NCBI GenBank assembly: GCA_963793335.1
Contig: CAWBZS010000001.1
Span: 372,001 to 436,000 of the forward strand
DNA: 64,000 bases
Source of the DNA: Sva-07 sp963793335
Lineage (GTDB): Bacteria; Actinomycetota; Acidimicrobiia; Acidimicrobiales; Ilumatobacteraceae
Reading direction: 5' to 3'
Position numbers and translations under genes: made by a program. The notes beneath the pieces are model-generated. The model searched no databases. It had not been told where the DNA came from and was given only the letters and a program-made list of their open reading frames with translations. Positions 43,108 to 52,133 of this stretch are shown here, one piece after another. Position 1 is the first letter of the stretch; each line of letters opens with the position of its first letter.

Positions 43108-45402
43108 GTGGCCGGCAGCATCTTGGGAACTCGTGTACAACGCAAAGAGGACCCCAAATTCCTCACCACAGGAGGCGTCTACGTCGACGACCTGACCGAC
43201 GAACGACTCACCGGTGCACTCCACGTGGTCTACGCCCGGTCTGCGGTGGCACACGGCACGATCCTGTCGATCGACATCGACGCCGCCAAGGACATGCCCG
43301 GCGTGGTCGCGGTGTTCACCGCCGAGTCACTCGAGCTCGAGCCGGTCCCGTCGAACTTCAACCCGGTGGTCGCGCGCACGATGCTCGCCAGCGACAAGGT
43401 GCGCTTCGTCGGCGAGCCCGTGGCCGCGATCGTCGCCGAGACCGCCGCGCAGGCCGCCGACGCCGCTGACACCGTCTTCGTCGATGTCGACTTCCTCCCG
43501 GCGCTCGTCGACATTCAGCAGGCCCTCGAGTCCGAGACCCTGATCTACGAGGCCGCCGGCTCGAACGCCGTGTTCGACACCACCGCACTCGGCATGCCCG
43601 AGAACACGGTCACCGACGAGTACTTCGCCGACTGCGAGGTCGTCGTGTCCGGCACATTCCTCAACCAGCGTGTGGCCCCGTGCCCGCTCGAAGTGCGCGG
43701 CTCGGCGGCCACCTGGGTCGATGGCCGCCTGCATCAGTGGCTCTCCACGCAGCATGCGCAGGGTGTCAAGGCCCCCATCGCCGCCGCCAACGGAGTCGAT
43801 GCCGACAAGGTGCGCGTGATCACACCCGATGTCGGTGGTGCCTTCGGCGCCAAGATCGGCACCTACGCCGAGGAGATGCTGCTCGGCGTCATCTCGAAGG
43901 CACTCGACCGCCCGGTGCGCTGGCGCGAAACCCGCAGCGAGTCGATGATGAATCTCGGCCACGGCCGCAGCCAACTGCAGCACGTCACGATCGGCGGCAC
44001 CCGAGCCGGCAAGGTGACCCACTACCAGCTCCATCTGTTCCAGGACGCCGGCGGGTTCATGGACGTCGGTGGCGTGCTCGGATTCGCGATGACGCGGCCG
44101 ATGGCGTCCGCGGTGTACGACATCGCCAACATCGAATGTCGCGCCACGACGGTGCTCACCAACACCACCCCGACCGTGCCGTATCGCGGCGCCGGACGCC
44201 CCGAGGCCACTGCGGCCGCCGAACGCGCCATGGACCTGTACGCCGCCGAGCTCGGCATGGATCCCGCCGAGCTGCGCCGCATCAACCTGATCCCGAGGTT
44301 CCTCGAACCGCACAGCACCGCCATCGGCCAGACCTACGACGTCGGCGACTTCGAAGGCGCGCTCGACAAGGCGCTCGAAGCGGCTGGATACACCGAGCTG
44401 CGTGCCGAACAGGCGCGCCGCCGCGACGCCGGCGACGAGAAGCTCCTCGGCATCGGCGTGAGCGTGTACGTCGAGATCACCGGTGGGGTCGATCCGATGG
44501 GTGAGGCCGCCAAGATCGAGGTGCAGGACGACGGCTCGGCGCTGGTGTACACCGGCACCTCGCCGCACGGCCAGGGCCACGACACGTCGTGGTCGATGAT
44601 CGCCAGCGATCAGACCGGCATCCCGATGGACAAGATCACGCTGATCTGGGGAGACACCGATCTGGTCCCCGAAGGCGGTGGCACCATGGGGTCGCGTTCG
44701 CTGCAGGTCGGTGGATCAGCGGTCAACAAGGCGTCGATCGAGCTCGTGGAGAAGGCACAGCAGCTTGCGGCGTCGCTCCTGGAGGCCGACGAGGCCGACA
44801 TCGTGCTCGACAAGGACAACGGCGCGTTCCACGTGGCGGGCACCCCGGCGGTGTCGAAGACATGGGCCGACCTCGCCGTCGCCGCAACGGCGCAGGGGGC
44901 CGACCTCGCGATCGACACACGGTTCGACGCCGGCCAAGCAACCTTCCCGTTCGGCGCCCACGTCTCGGTGGTCGAGGTCGACCGCGGCACCGGCCAGGTC
45001 AAGCATCTGCGTCAGGTCGCCTGCGACGACGCCGGCCGAGTGGTCAACCCCCTGCTGCTCGACGGCCAGATCCACGGTGGCATCGCCCAGGGCACCGCGC
45101 AAGCGCTGCTCGAGGAGGTCCGCTACGACGAGGACGGCAACCCGGTCACCTCGAATCTCGCCGACTACGGCATGATCTCGGCCACCGAACTGCCGAGCTT
45201 CGAAGTGATCCACATGGAGACGCCGACGTTCGTGAACCCGCTCGGCGCCAAGGGCATCGGCGAGTCGGGCACGATCGGCTCCACGCCCGCTGTGCAATCA
45301 GCGGTGATCGATGCGCTGAGCCATCTCGGTGTCCGACACATCGACATGCCCGCCACCGCCGAGAAGGTGTGGCGAGCGATCCAAGACGCAACGACCAACT
45401 GA
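43108..45402 (+). CDS. CoxL-type molybdopterin-binding hydroxylase subunit (stand-alone)
   Basis: This 764-residue member of the xanthine dehydrogenase family starts at GTG 43108 after a GAAGGGGA Shine-Dalgarno. It has the N-terminal GTRVQRKEDPKFLTTGG, the molybdopterin segments DVGGAFGAKIGTYAEEM, PYRGAGRPEATAAAERAMD (about residue 357), TSPHGQGHDTSWSMI and GIGESGTIGSTPAVQSA with the catalytic glutamate. The YRGAGR loop is the form II type rather than the CO-oxidising AYXCSFR. Its small and medium subunits are not adjacent; coxS and coxM of the operon at 48353 are the nearest candidates. Substrate unknown. Confidence 0.85.
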   Translation: MAGSILGTRVQRKEDPKFLTTGGVYVDDLTDERLTGALHVVYARSAVAHGTILSIDIDAAKDMPGVVAVFTAESLELEPVPSNFNPVVARTMLASDKVRFVGEPVAAIVAETAAQAADAADTVFVDVDFLPALVDIQQALESETLIYEAAGSNAVFDTTALGMPENTVTDEYFADCEVVVSGTFLNQRVAPCPLEVRGSAATWVDGRLHQWLSTQHAQGVKAPIAAANGVDADKVRVITPDVGGAFGAKIGTYAEEMLLGVISKALDRPVRWRETRSESMMNLGHGRSQLQHVTIGGTRAGKVTHYQLHLFQDAGGFMDVGGVLGFAMTRPMASAVYDIANIECRATTVLTNTTPTVPYRGAGRPEATAAAERAMDLYAAELGMDPAELRRINLIPRFLEPHSTAIGQTYDVGDFEGALDKALEAAGYTELRAEQARRRDAGDEKLLGIGVSVYVEITGGVDPMGEAAKIEVQDDGSALVYTGTSPHGQGHDTSWSMIASDQTGIPMDKITLIWGDTDLVPEGGGTMGSRSLQVGGSAVNKASIELVEKAQQLAASLLEADEADIVLDKDNGAFHVAGTPAVSKTWADLAVAATAQGADLAIDTRFDAGQATFPFGAHVSVVEVDRGTGQVKHLRQVACDDAGRVVNPLLLDGQIHGGIAQGTAQALLEEVRYDEDGNPVTSNLADYGMISATELPSFEVIHMETPTFVNPLGAKGIGESGTIGSTPAVQSAVIDALSHLGVRHIDMPATAEKVWRAIQDATTN

Positions 45403-45410
45403 CCACGACG

Positions 45411-45439
45411 TCACGTTTGGTGTCAGACACCAATCGTCA
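45411..45439. repeat. GGTGTCTGACACC palindrome, copy 2
   Basis: Centre A45425, inner arms TTGGTGTC/GACACCAA, outer arms partly matched. It lies between the CoxL-type gene and the HD gene on the same strand. Confidence 0.75.
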
Positions 45440-45460
45440 CGCCCTCACAGGAGCACCACG

Positions 45461-46018
45461 ATGACCACCACCGAGCACCCACGAGCCAGCTTCACCTCCT
45501 TCGAGGAGTCGACCGCCGACGACTGGGCGATCATCGCGCCGCAACTCAAGATCACGCAGTCGATGGTGGCCGAGCGAGTGATCGACCTGATGCGCGCCCT
45601 CGAGTTCGACCACGGGGGCTTCCCCGTCAACCGTCTCGAGCACAGCCTGCAGACCGCGACGCGCGCCGAACGCGACGGCAAGGACGACGAGTACGTGCTG
45701 TGCGCGCTCCTGCACGACATCGGCGACACACTCAGCCCCTACGCCCACCCGGACATCGCTGCGGGCATCCTCAAACCGTTCGTCTCCGAGGCCAACCACT
45801 TCATGGTCAAGCACCACGGCGAGTTCCAGGGGTACTACTTCTGGGACTACATCGGCCTCGACAAGGATGCCCGCGAGGTGCATCGCGATTCGCCGTACTT
45901 CGAGTACACCGAGGAGTTCTGCGCGAAGTACGACCAGGCGGCCTTCGACCCGGACTACGTGAGCAATCCACTCGCGCACTACGAGCCGCTGATCCGCGAA
46001 CGCTTGCACGGACGCTGA
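45461..46018 (+). CDS. HD-domain protein, possible PhnZ/TmpB-type diiron oxygenase
   Basis: The 185-residue protein has HD-fold metal ligands in the order seen in mixed-valent diiron oxygenases: RLEHSLQTATRAERDG, LLHDIGDTLS, SEANHFMVKHHGEFQGYY and a late KYDQAAFDPDY. The arrangement resembles PhnZ and TmpB, which oxidise organophosphonates or related small molecules, rather than nucleotide hydrolases, but substrate cannot be read from sequence. ATG 45461 has CAGGAGC just upstream. It stands between two metabolic genes without an obvious operon. Confidence 0.7.
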   Translation: MTTTEHPRASFTSFEESTADDWAIIAPQLKITQSMVAERVIDLMRALEFDHGGFPVNRLEHSLQTATRAERDGKDDEYVLCALLHDIGDTLSPYAHPDIAAGILKPFVSEANHFMVKHHGEFQGYYFWDYIGLDKDAREVHRDSPYFEYTEEFCAKYDQAAFDPDYVSNPLAHYEPLIRERLHGR

Positions 46019-46048
46019 GCAAAGCGCGACGCCACGCCGACACCGGGC

Positions 46049-46054
46049 TACCGT
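46049..46054 (+). promoter_or_regulatory. -10 element (TACCGT) of the K+ channel gene
   Basis: TACCGT, 7 bases, GTG 46062. Confidence 0.5.
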
Positions 46055-46061
46055 CGTCGTC

Positions 46062-47051
46062 GTGAACGACACCGCGATCGGCCGCTTGCAGCGCGCCATC
46101 GCCATGGTGATTGCCGTCGGCATCATCGCCACCTTCGGGTACTGGCTGTTCGGCCTGAGTCCAACCGACGCCGCGTATCAGACGGTGACCACCATCACCA
46201 CGGTGGGCTTCCGCGAGATGCAGGAGTTCAACAACCTCGAACAGTGGTTCACGATCGTCATCATCATCACCGGCGTCTCGACGGTGCTGTACACCTTCAC
46301 GCTCGCCGTGCAGGTCGTGGTGGAGGGCCAACTTCGAGACTTCGTCGGGAGGCGGCTCATGGACCGTGAGATCAACAAGATGTCGGGCCACACGGTGGTG
46401 TGTGGATGGGGCAGGGTCGGGCGTGCCGTCGCCGACGACCTGATCAGCGCCGGCCACGATGTGGTGGTGGTCGACGTCGACGCCCACCGTGTCGCCAACG
46501 TGCCGTATCCCACGATCGTGGGCGACGCCACCCTCGACTCGACCCTCCGATCGGCGGGAATCGATCGTGCTCAGGCGCTGATCGCAGCGCTCGAAGGCGA
46601 CGCCGAGAACCTGTTCGTGACGCTGTCCGCCCGTGCGATCGTGCCCGATCTCTTCATCGTGGCCCGCGCCCGCCAGGACGAGAGTGTGCCGAAGCTGGCC
46701 AACGCCGGCGCCGACCGGGTGGTCAACCCGCAAGAACTCGGCGCTGCGCGAATGGCCTCGTTCGTCGCTCGGCCCCACGTGGCCGAATTCGTCGACGTGG
46801 TCATGCACGAACGGTCGCTCGAGTTCCGAATGCAGGAGTACGACGTCCCCGAGGGATCACCGCTCGCTGGTTCGACGCTCCGCGAGGCCGACCTGCGCCG
46901 ACGCGCCGGCGTGCTCGTGCTCGCACTGCGGCGAGTCGACGGCAGCTTCACCACCAACCCGGATCCCGACACCGTCATCGAGCCGCATCAGGTGCTGATC
47001 GCCGTCGGTGACAGCGACGACTTCCACCGCCTCGATCGGATCGCCAAGTGA
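46062..47051 (+). CDS. Potassium channel with RCK (TrkA-N/TrkA-C) domains
   Basis: The 329-residue protein has two membrane helices flanking a pore loop with the K+ filter TTITTVGF (about 43-50), then an RCK N-domain (HTVVCGWGRVGRAVADDLIS, VVDVDAHRV, VGDATLDSTLRSAGI) and a TrkA-C domain (GSPLAGSTLREADLRRRAG, EPHQVLIAVG). It is a MthK/Kch-like ligand-gated potassium channel. Its TGA overlaps the next gene's GTG start, so the HAD and membrane genes are probably co-transcribed. Confidence 0.92.
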   Translation: MNDTAIGRLQRAIAMVIAVGIIATFGYWLFGLSPTDAAYQTVTTITTVGFREMQEFNNLEQWFTIVIIITGVSTVLYTFTLAVQVVVEGQLRDFVGRRLMDREINKMSGHTVVCGWGRVGRAVADDLISAGHDVVVVDVDAHRVANVPYPTIVGDATLDSTLRSAGIDRAQALIAALEGDAENLFVTLSARAIVPDLFIVARARQDESVPKLANAGADRVVNPQELGAARMASFVARPHVAEFVDVVMHERSLEFRMQEYDVPEGSPLAGSTLREADLRRRAGVLVLALRRVDGSFTTNPDPDTVIEPHQVLIAVGDSDDFHRLDRIAK

Positions 47052-47770
47052 GCCGGGTCGAACCGGCACCGAGCGACACACCGGCCCGGTCCGCTCCCAC
47101 GCATGTGCTCCTCGACCTCGATGGCACGATTTCGGACTCGGCCCCGGGAATCGCCGCGTCGTTGCAGTACGCCTTCGAGGCCTGCGGGTACGAGCCGCCG
47201 ACCGACGATCAGGTCCGAACGGTGATCGGCCCGCCGTTCGAGGTGGGGCTCCCGAGCCTCGGCATCGCGATCGACGACCTCGAACGGGTGGTCGCCGCGT
47301 ATCAGGTTCGCTACGAGACCATCGGCCTGTTCGAGAACACGCTGTACCCCGGCATCACCGACATGCTCGACGAGTTGAGCGTCGCCGGCCACACCCTGTC
47401 GCTCGCCACCGCCAAACCCGAGCACACCGCCACACGGATCATCGAGCACTTCGGCCTCAGCCATCACTTCGCGGTTCAGGCCGGCGCCTCGGCGGAGGTG
47501 GGAGTCGGCCGTCGAACCAAGTCCGAGGTGATCGACTACGCCCTCATCCGGCTCCAGCTCACACCGGGCGACCTGTCGAGGGTGGTGATGATCGGCGACC
47601 GCGACCACGACGTGGAGGGCGCGCATCTCAACGGGATCGACTGCATCGGGGTCACGTGGGGGTTCGGGTCGGCGGAGGAACTCCGCACGTCCGGAGCCGC
47701 CGCCCTCGTCGACACCCCCGACCAAGTTGCCGCGGCCGTCCTGGCGACGTACCGTTCCACAGGTCCATGA
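47048..47770 (+). CDS. HAD-family phosphatase (phosphoglycolate phosphatase-like)
   Basis: The 240-residue protein has HAD motif I LLDLDGTISDSAPGI, motif II SLATAKPEHTA, motif III lysine in RRTKSEVIDYAL and motif IV MIGDRDHDVEGAHLNG, typical of Gph-type enzymes. It starts at GTG 47048 overlapping the channel gene stop and ends overlapping the next ATG, so it is translationally coupled on both sides. Substrate not determined. Confidence 0.85.
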   Translation: MSRVEPAPSDTPARSAPTHVLLDLDGTISDSAPGIAASLQYAFEACGYEPPTDDQVRTVIGPPFEVGLPSLGIAIDDLERVVAAYQVRYETIGLFENTLYPGITDMLDELSVAGHTLSLATAKPEHTATRIIEHFGLSHHFAVQAGASAEVGVGRRTKSEVIDYALIRLQLTPGDLSRVVMIGDRDHDVEGAHLNGIDCIGVTWGFGSAEELRTSGAAALVDTPDQVAAAVLATYRSTGP

Positions 47771-48219
47771 GCACCACCGCCGATCAACCCCCCCTCCGCT
47801 CGGCAGCGCCGTCGAACGCGGCGACGCCCGACACTGCCGCCCCCGTCGAGGTCGCTGCGTCGTCGTCATCGGCCGACCGTTTCATGCGACGGATCCTGCG
47901 TCTGCCCGAAGGCCGCACCTCGACCGCCGACGAAGCCCGCTCCGCATTCCAGAAGTCGTTGTTCATCAGCACCTGTCGATGCCTCCTGATGTACATCGTG
48001 TTCCCGTTCGTGCTCCCTGCCGTCGGCATCGCCCGCGGCGTCGGACCGTACATCGGCATCGTGATCGGCCTGCTCGCGATGCTGTCGATCGTGTACAGCA
48101 TCCGCCGGTTCTGGCGTGCCGATCACTCCAAGCGGTGGCACTACACGATCTTCGGCACGATCATCATTGTCTTCCTGATCTACCTCGCCACCCAGGACCT
48201 GTCGAGCATCCTGTCCTGA
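47767..48219 (+). CDS. Hypothetical membrane protein
   Basis: The 150-residue protein has an Ala/Ser/Pro-rich cytoplasmic N-terminus and three predicted helices (CLLMYIVFPFVLPAVGIA, YIGIVIGLLAMLSIVYSI, FGTIIIVFLIYLAT). No family recognised. It overlaps the HAD gene by ATGA and is the last gene of the channel operon. Confidence 0.7.
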   Translation: MSTTADQPPLRSAAPSNAATPDTAAPVEVAASSSSADRFMRRILRLPEGRTSTADEARSAFQKSLFISTCRCLLMYIVFPFVLPAVGIARGVGPYIGIVIGLLAMLSIVYSIRRFWRADHSKRWHYTIFGTIIIVFLIYLATQDLSSILS

Positions 48220-48352
48220 CGGGAGCAGCGCCCGTCGTTCCGGGTCGTTCCAGCTCGGTATCGACGCGGGCGGCTCACATGGTGCATGATGGGCACCGGC
48301 GCCGGTCGTGGCGTCGGTCACACACCACGAACGAGCTCTGGGGGACACCACA

Positions 48353-48817
48353 GTGGAGATCACCGTCACGGTCAACGGCACACCGCACACCAACGAGGTG
48401 GAACCGCGCACACTGCTCGTGCAGTACATCCGCGAACATGTCGGGCTCACCGGCACCAACATCGGATGCGACACCTCGTCGTGCGGCGCGTGCTCGATCC
48501 ATCTCGACGGCGAGGCCGTCAAGAGCTGCACGGTGCTCGCCGTCCAGGCCGACGGCGCCGAGGTGCGCACCATCGAAGGCATGGCCGACGCCGACGGCAC
48601 ACTGCACCCGATGCAGCAGGCGTTCATGGAGAACCACGGTCTGCAGTGCGGCTACTGCACGCCGGGCATGGTGATGGCCGCCACCAGCCTGCTCGACGAG
48701 ATCCCGAACCCGACCGAGGACGAGGTCCGTATCGGCCTCGAGGGCAACCTGTGCCGTTGCACCGGCTACCACAACATCGTCAAGTCCGTGCTGGCCGCCG
48801 CGTCGGCCGACGCCTGA
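48353..48817 (+). CDS. coxS: Form II CO dehydrogenase-type small subunit (2Fe-2S)
   Basis: The 154-residue protein has two 2Fe-2S sites: plant-type CDTSSCGACSIHLDGEAVKS (about 45-64) and the C-terminal QCGYCTPGMVM with NLCRCTGYHNIV. It passes electrons from the molybdenum site to FAD. GTG 48353 is chosen because GGGGGA lies 7 bases before it. Order S-L-M is the form II arrangement. Confidence 0.92.
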   Translation: MEITVTVNGTPHTNEVEPRTLLVQYIREHVGLTGTNIGCDTSSCGACSIHLDGEAVKSCTVLAVQADGAEVRTIEGMADADGTLHPMQQAFMENHGLQCGYCTPGMVMAATSLLDEIPNPTEDEVRIGLEGNLCRCTGYHNIVKSVLAAASADA

Positions 48818-48867
48818 ACCGCACAACGTCCAACGAGTCCGCACGTCAACTGGATGGGGGTCCAGAC

Positions 48868-51285
48868 ATGACCATCACCGACGATCCGTCGACCGACACC
48901 ACCACGGGAGTCATCGGCACCAGGCTGCTCCGCAAGGAAGACCCGGTGTTGCTGACCGGTGAAGCCGTGTTCACCAACGACATGGTGGTCCCGGGTGCAC
49001 TGTTCATGGCAGTGCTGCGCAGCCCGTACGCACACGCGAAGATCGTGGCGATCGACACCACCGAGGCCGAGGCGATCGACGGTGTGCGCGCGGTGTACAC
49101 CGGCGCCGATCTCAGCGAGCTGTGGGCGGCCCCGATGCCGTGCGCCTGGCCGGTCAGCGACGACATGCTCAACCCGCCGCACCATCCCATCGCAACCGAC
49201 ACCGTGCACTACGTCGGTGACGGTGTTGCGGTCGTGCTCGCCGACACCGACGCGATCGCGCACGATGCCATCGAGGCCATCGACGTCACCTACGACCCGC
49301 TCGAAGCGGTCACCGATCTCGAAGACGCACTGTCCGATCGCGTGCTGGTCCACGACGAACTGGGGACGAACTCGTCGTACACGTGGAACCTCCTGGTCGA
49401 GGAGACCGACGGGGCCGTGCAGCGAGCATTCGACGATGCTGCACACACCGTCAGCGAACGCTACGTGCAGCAGCGGTTGATCCCGATGGCGATGGAGCCA
49501 CGCGCCGTCGTGGCCGTGCCGCAGCCGTTCGGCGGCGACCTCTCGCTCTACACCTCGACGCAGATTCCGCACGTGCTCAAGGTGATGATCGCCGTCACCC
49601 TCGGCGTGCCCGAGCACCAACTTCGCGTCGTCGCTCCAGCGGTCGGCGGTGGCTTCGGGGCCAAGCTCGACGTGTACGCCGAGGAGCTGCTGTGTGTGGC
49701 GCTCGCCCGCAAGCTGGGCAGCCCGGTCAGGTGGAACGAGACCCGCTCGGAGAACGCCGTCGCCACCATCCAGGGTCGCGGGCAGATCCAGCACATCGAG
49801 TTGGCCGCCGATGCCGACGGCAAGCTCACCGCAGTTCGTGTTCGCCTCGTTGCGGACATGGGCGGCTACCTGCAGCTGATCACGCCCGGCATCCCGATTC
49901 TCGGTGCGTTCCTCTACGCCGGCGTGTACGACCTGCCCAAGGCGTACGACTTCTCGTGTACCGGCGTGTTCACCACGCTCACGCCCACCGACGCCTACCG
50001 CGGCGCCGGACGCCCAGAGGCCACGTACGCCATCGAACGGGCGATGGACGCGCTCGCCCGAGAGATCGGGGTCGATCCGCTCGAGTTGCGTCGACGCAAC
50101 TTCATCCGTCCCGAGCAGTTCCCCTACGAAGCGTTCACCGGCTTGGTCTACGACTCGGGCGAGCACGACAAGGCCGCAACCATCGCCGCCGACATCGTCG
50201 GCTACGACGAGGTCCGCGCACGCCAAGCCACCCAGAACGTCGACGGCGCCACCAAACGACTCGGGCTCGGTGTGTCGACCTACTTCGAGATGTGCGGGCT
50301 GGCGCCGTCACGGGTGCTTGCCTCGCTCAACTACTCCGCCGGCGGCTGGGAGGCGGCAACGGTGCGCATCCTGCCCACCTCCAAGGTGCAGGTCGTCACC
50401 GGCACGTCGCCACATGGCCAGGGCCACGAGACGTCGTGGTCGATGATCGTGGCCGACAAGCTCGGCATCGACCCGGCCGACGTCGACGTACTGCACTCCG
50501 ACACCGCAATCGCACCGCTCGGCATGGACACCTACGGCTCGCGTTCGCTGCCGGTCGGTGGCGTGGCGGTCGGCATGGCCTGCGACAAGGTGATCGCCAA
50601 GGCCAAGGAGATCGCCGCACACCAGATGGAGGCCAACGTCGACGACCTCGAATTCGTCGACGGCGAGTTCCGGGTGGCCGGCACCCCGAGCAAGTCGACA
50701 CCGCTCGCCGCCATCGCCTTCGCCGCGTTCACCGCCCACGACCTGCCCGACGGCCTCGAGCCGAACCTCGAAGCCCAGGTCACGTACGACCCACCCAACT
50801 TCTCATGGCCGTTCGGCACCCACATGTGCCTCGTCGAGGTCGACACCGAGACCGGTGAGGTCGACGTGCTGCAGTACGTGGCGGTCGACGACTGCGGCAA
50901 TCAGGTCAACCCGCTGATCGTCGAAGGGCAGGTGCACGGCGGTGTCGTCCAGGGCCTCGCCCAAGCGCTGTACGAGCGCGCCGACTACGACTCCGACGGC
51001 AACCTGCGGACCTCCACCCTGGCCGAGTACCTGGTCCCCGCTGCCAGCGATGTCCCCCCGATCACCATCGGCCATTCGGTCACCCCGTCGCCGACCAACC
51101 CGCTCGGGGTGAAAGGCGTGGGTGAAGCCGGCACGATCGGCTCCGCACCTGCCGTCATGAACGCGATCGTCGATGCGTTGTCCGGGCTCGGAGTCCGCAA
51201 CGTCGAGATGCCCGCCAGCCCACACACCGTCTGGAGCGCAATCGCGTCGGCCAGCACAACCAGCAACCCCGGAGGCTCCCAGTGA
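48868..51285 (+). CDS. coxL: Form II CO dehydrogenase-type large subunit
   Basis: The 805-residue molybdenum hydroxylase subunit has GTRLLRKEDPVLLTGEAVF, GGGFGAKLDVYAEELL, the form II signature AYRGAGRPEATYAIERAMD (about 374-392), TSPHGQGHETSWSMIVAD and the glutamate motif GVGEAGTIGSAP. Form I enzymes that oxidise CO efficiently have AYXCSFR instead. Form II homologues may oxidise CO poorly or act on other substrates such as aldehydes or N-heterocycles, so the name does not prove CO use. It shares the xanthine dehydrogenase fold with the gene at 43108. Confidence 0.92.
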   Translation: MTITDDPSTDTTTGVIGTRLLRKEDPVLLTGEAVFTNDMVVPGALFMAVLRSPYAHAKIVAIDTTEAEAIDGVRAVYTGADLSELWAAPMPCAWPVSDDMLNPPHHPIATDTVHYVGDGVAVVLADTDAIAHDAIEAIDVTYDPLEAVTDLEDALSDRVLVHDELGTNSSYTWNLLVEETDGAVQRAFDDAAHTVSERYVQQRLIPMAMEPRAVVAVPQPFGGDLSLYTSTQIPHVLKVMIAVTLGVPEHQLRVVAPAVGGGFGAKLDVYAEELLCVALARKLGSPVRWNETRSENAVATIQGRGQIQHIELAADADGKLTAVRVRLVADMGGYLQLITPGIPILGAFLYAGVYDLPKAYDFSCTGVFTTLTPTDAYRGAGRPEATYAIERAMDALAREIGVDPLELRRRNFIRPEQFPYEAFTGLVYDSGEHDKAATIAADIVGYDEVRARQATQNVDGATKRLGLGVSTYFEMCGLAPSRVLASLNYSAGGWEAATVRILPTSKVQVVTGTSPHGQGHETSWSMIVADKLGIDPADVDVLHSDTAIAPLGMDTYGSRSLPVGGVAVGMACDKVIAKAKEIAAHQMEANVDDLEFVDGEFRVAGTPSKSTPLAAIAFAAFTAHDLPDGLEPNLEAQVTYDPPNFSWPFGTHMCLVEVDTETGEVDVLQYVAVDDCGNQVNPLIVEGQVHGGVVQGLAQALYERADYDSDGNLRTSTLAEYLVPAASDVPPITIGHSVTPSPTNPLGVKGVGEAGTIGSAPAVMNAIVDALSGLGVRNVEMPASPHTVWSAIASASTTSNPGGSQ

Positions 51286-52106
51286 TCCCTGCACCGTTCG
51301 ACTACGTCCGTGCCGAGTCGGCCGAAGAGGCGATCAGCCTCGTCGGCCAGCACGGCGACGAGGCGAAGTTCATCGCTGGCGGTCACAGCCTGCTGCCGAT
51401 GATGAAACTGCGCCTGGCTCAGCCGAGCGTCCTCATCGACATCGGCCGGCTGTCGGACCTGTCCTACATTCGCGACGAGGGCGACCAGATCGCCATCGGC
51501 GCCATGACGCGCCACATGGACGTCGAGACCTCCGATCTGCTCAAGCAACACGTCCCGTTGCTCGCCCACGCCGCAGGCCATGTCGGCGATCCACAGGTGC
51601 GCCACCGCGGCACCCTCGGTGGCACGATCGCTCATGCCGACCCGGCGTCGGACCTTCCCGCCACCACCCTCGCGCTCGGCGCCACCTACATCGCGCAAGG
51701 TCCCAACGGCACTCGCGAGATCGCCGCCGCCGACTTCTACGAGACCTTCTTCGAGTCGGCGCTGCACGACGACGAGATCCTCACCGAGGTCCGGGTGCCC
51801 AAGATGAACGGTGCAGGTTGGGCGTTCCAGAAGTTCAATCGTCGTGCCCAGGACTGGGCCATCGTGGGCGTTGCCGCCTGGCGCAACGGCGACCAGGCCG
51901 GTGTCGGCCTGGTCAACATGGGTGCCACGCCTGTGCTCGCCACCAGCGTCGCCGCAGCGATCGCCAGCGGCGCCAGCGTCGCCGATGCCGCCGAACAGGC
52001 TGCAGCCGACGCCGATCCCCAGGCAGATCTCAACGCCAGCGTCGAGTACCGCCAGCATCTCGCCCGAGTGCTGACCAGGCGTGCACTCGAGACCGCCTCC
52101 TCCTGA
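51282..52106 (+). CDS. coxM: Form II CO dehydrogenase-type medium subunit (FAD)
   Basis: The 274-residue flavoprotein has the FAD motifs AGGHSLLPMMKLRLA (about 32-46) and RHRGTLGGTIAHADPASDLP (about 107-126). GTG 51282 overlaps the coxL stop (GTGA), so L and M are coupled. It completes the S-L-M operon. Confidence 0.92.
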   Translation: MIPAPFDYVRAESAEEAISLVGQHGDEAKFIAGGHSLLPMMKLRLAQPSVLIDIGRLSDLSYIRDEGDQIAIGAMTRHMDVETSDLLKQHVPLLAHAAGHVGDPQVRHRGTLGGTIAHADPASDLPATTLALGATYIAQGPNGTREIAAADFYETFFESALHDDEILTEVRVPKMNGAGWAFQKFNRRAQDWAIVGVAAWRNGDQAGVGLVNMGATPVLATSVAAAIASGASVADAAEQAAADADPQADLNASVEYRQHLARVLTRRALETASS

Positions 52107-52120
52107 GACGACCGAACCTC

Positions 52121-52126
52121 TAGCGT
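52121..52126 (+). promoter_or_regulatory. -10 element (TAGCGT) of the GT-C gene
   Basis: TAGCGT, 7 bases, GTG 52134. It lies just after coxM and starts the glycan cluster. Confidence 0.5.
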
Positions 52127-52133
52127 GTGGCCG

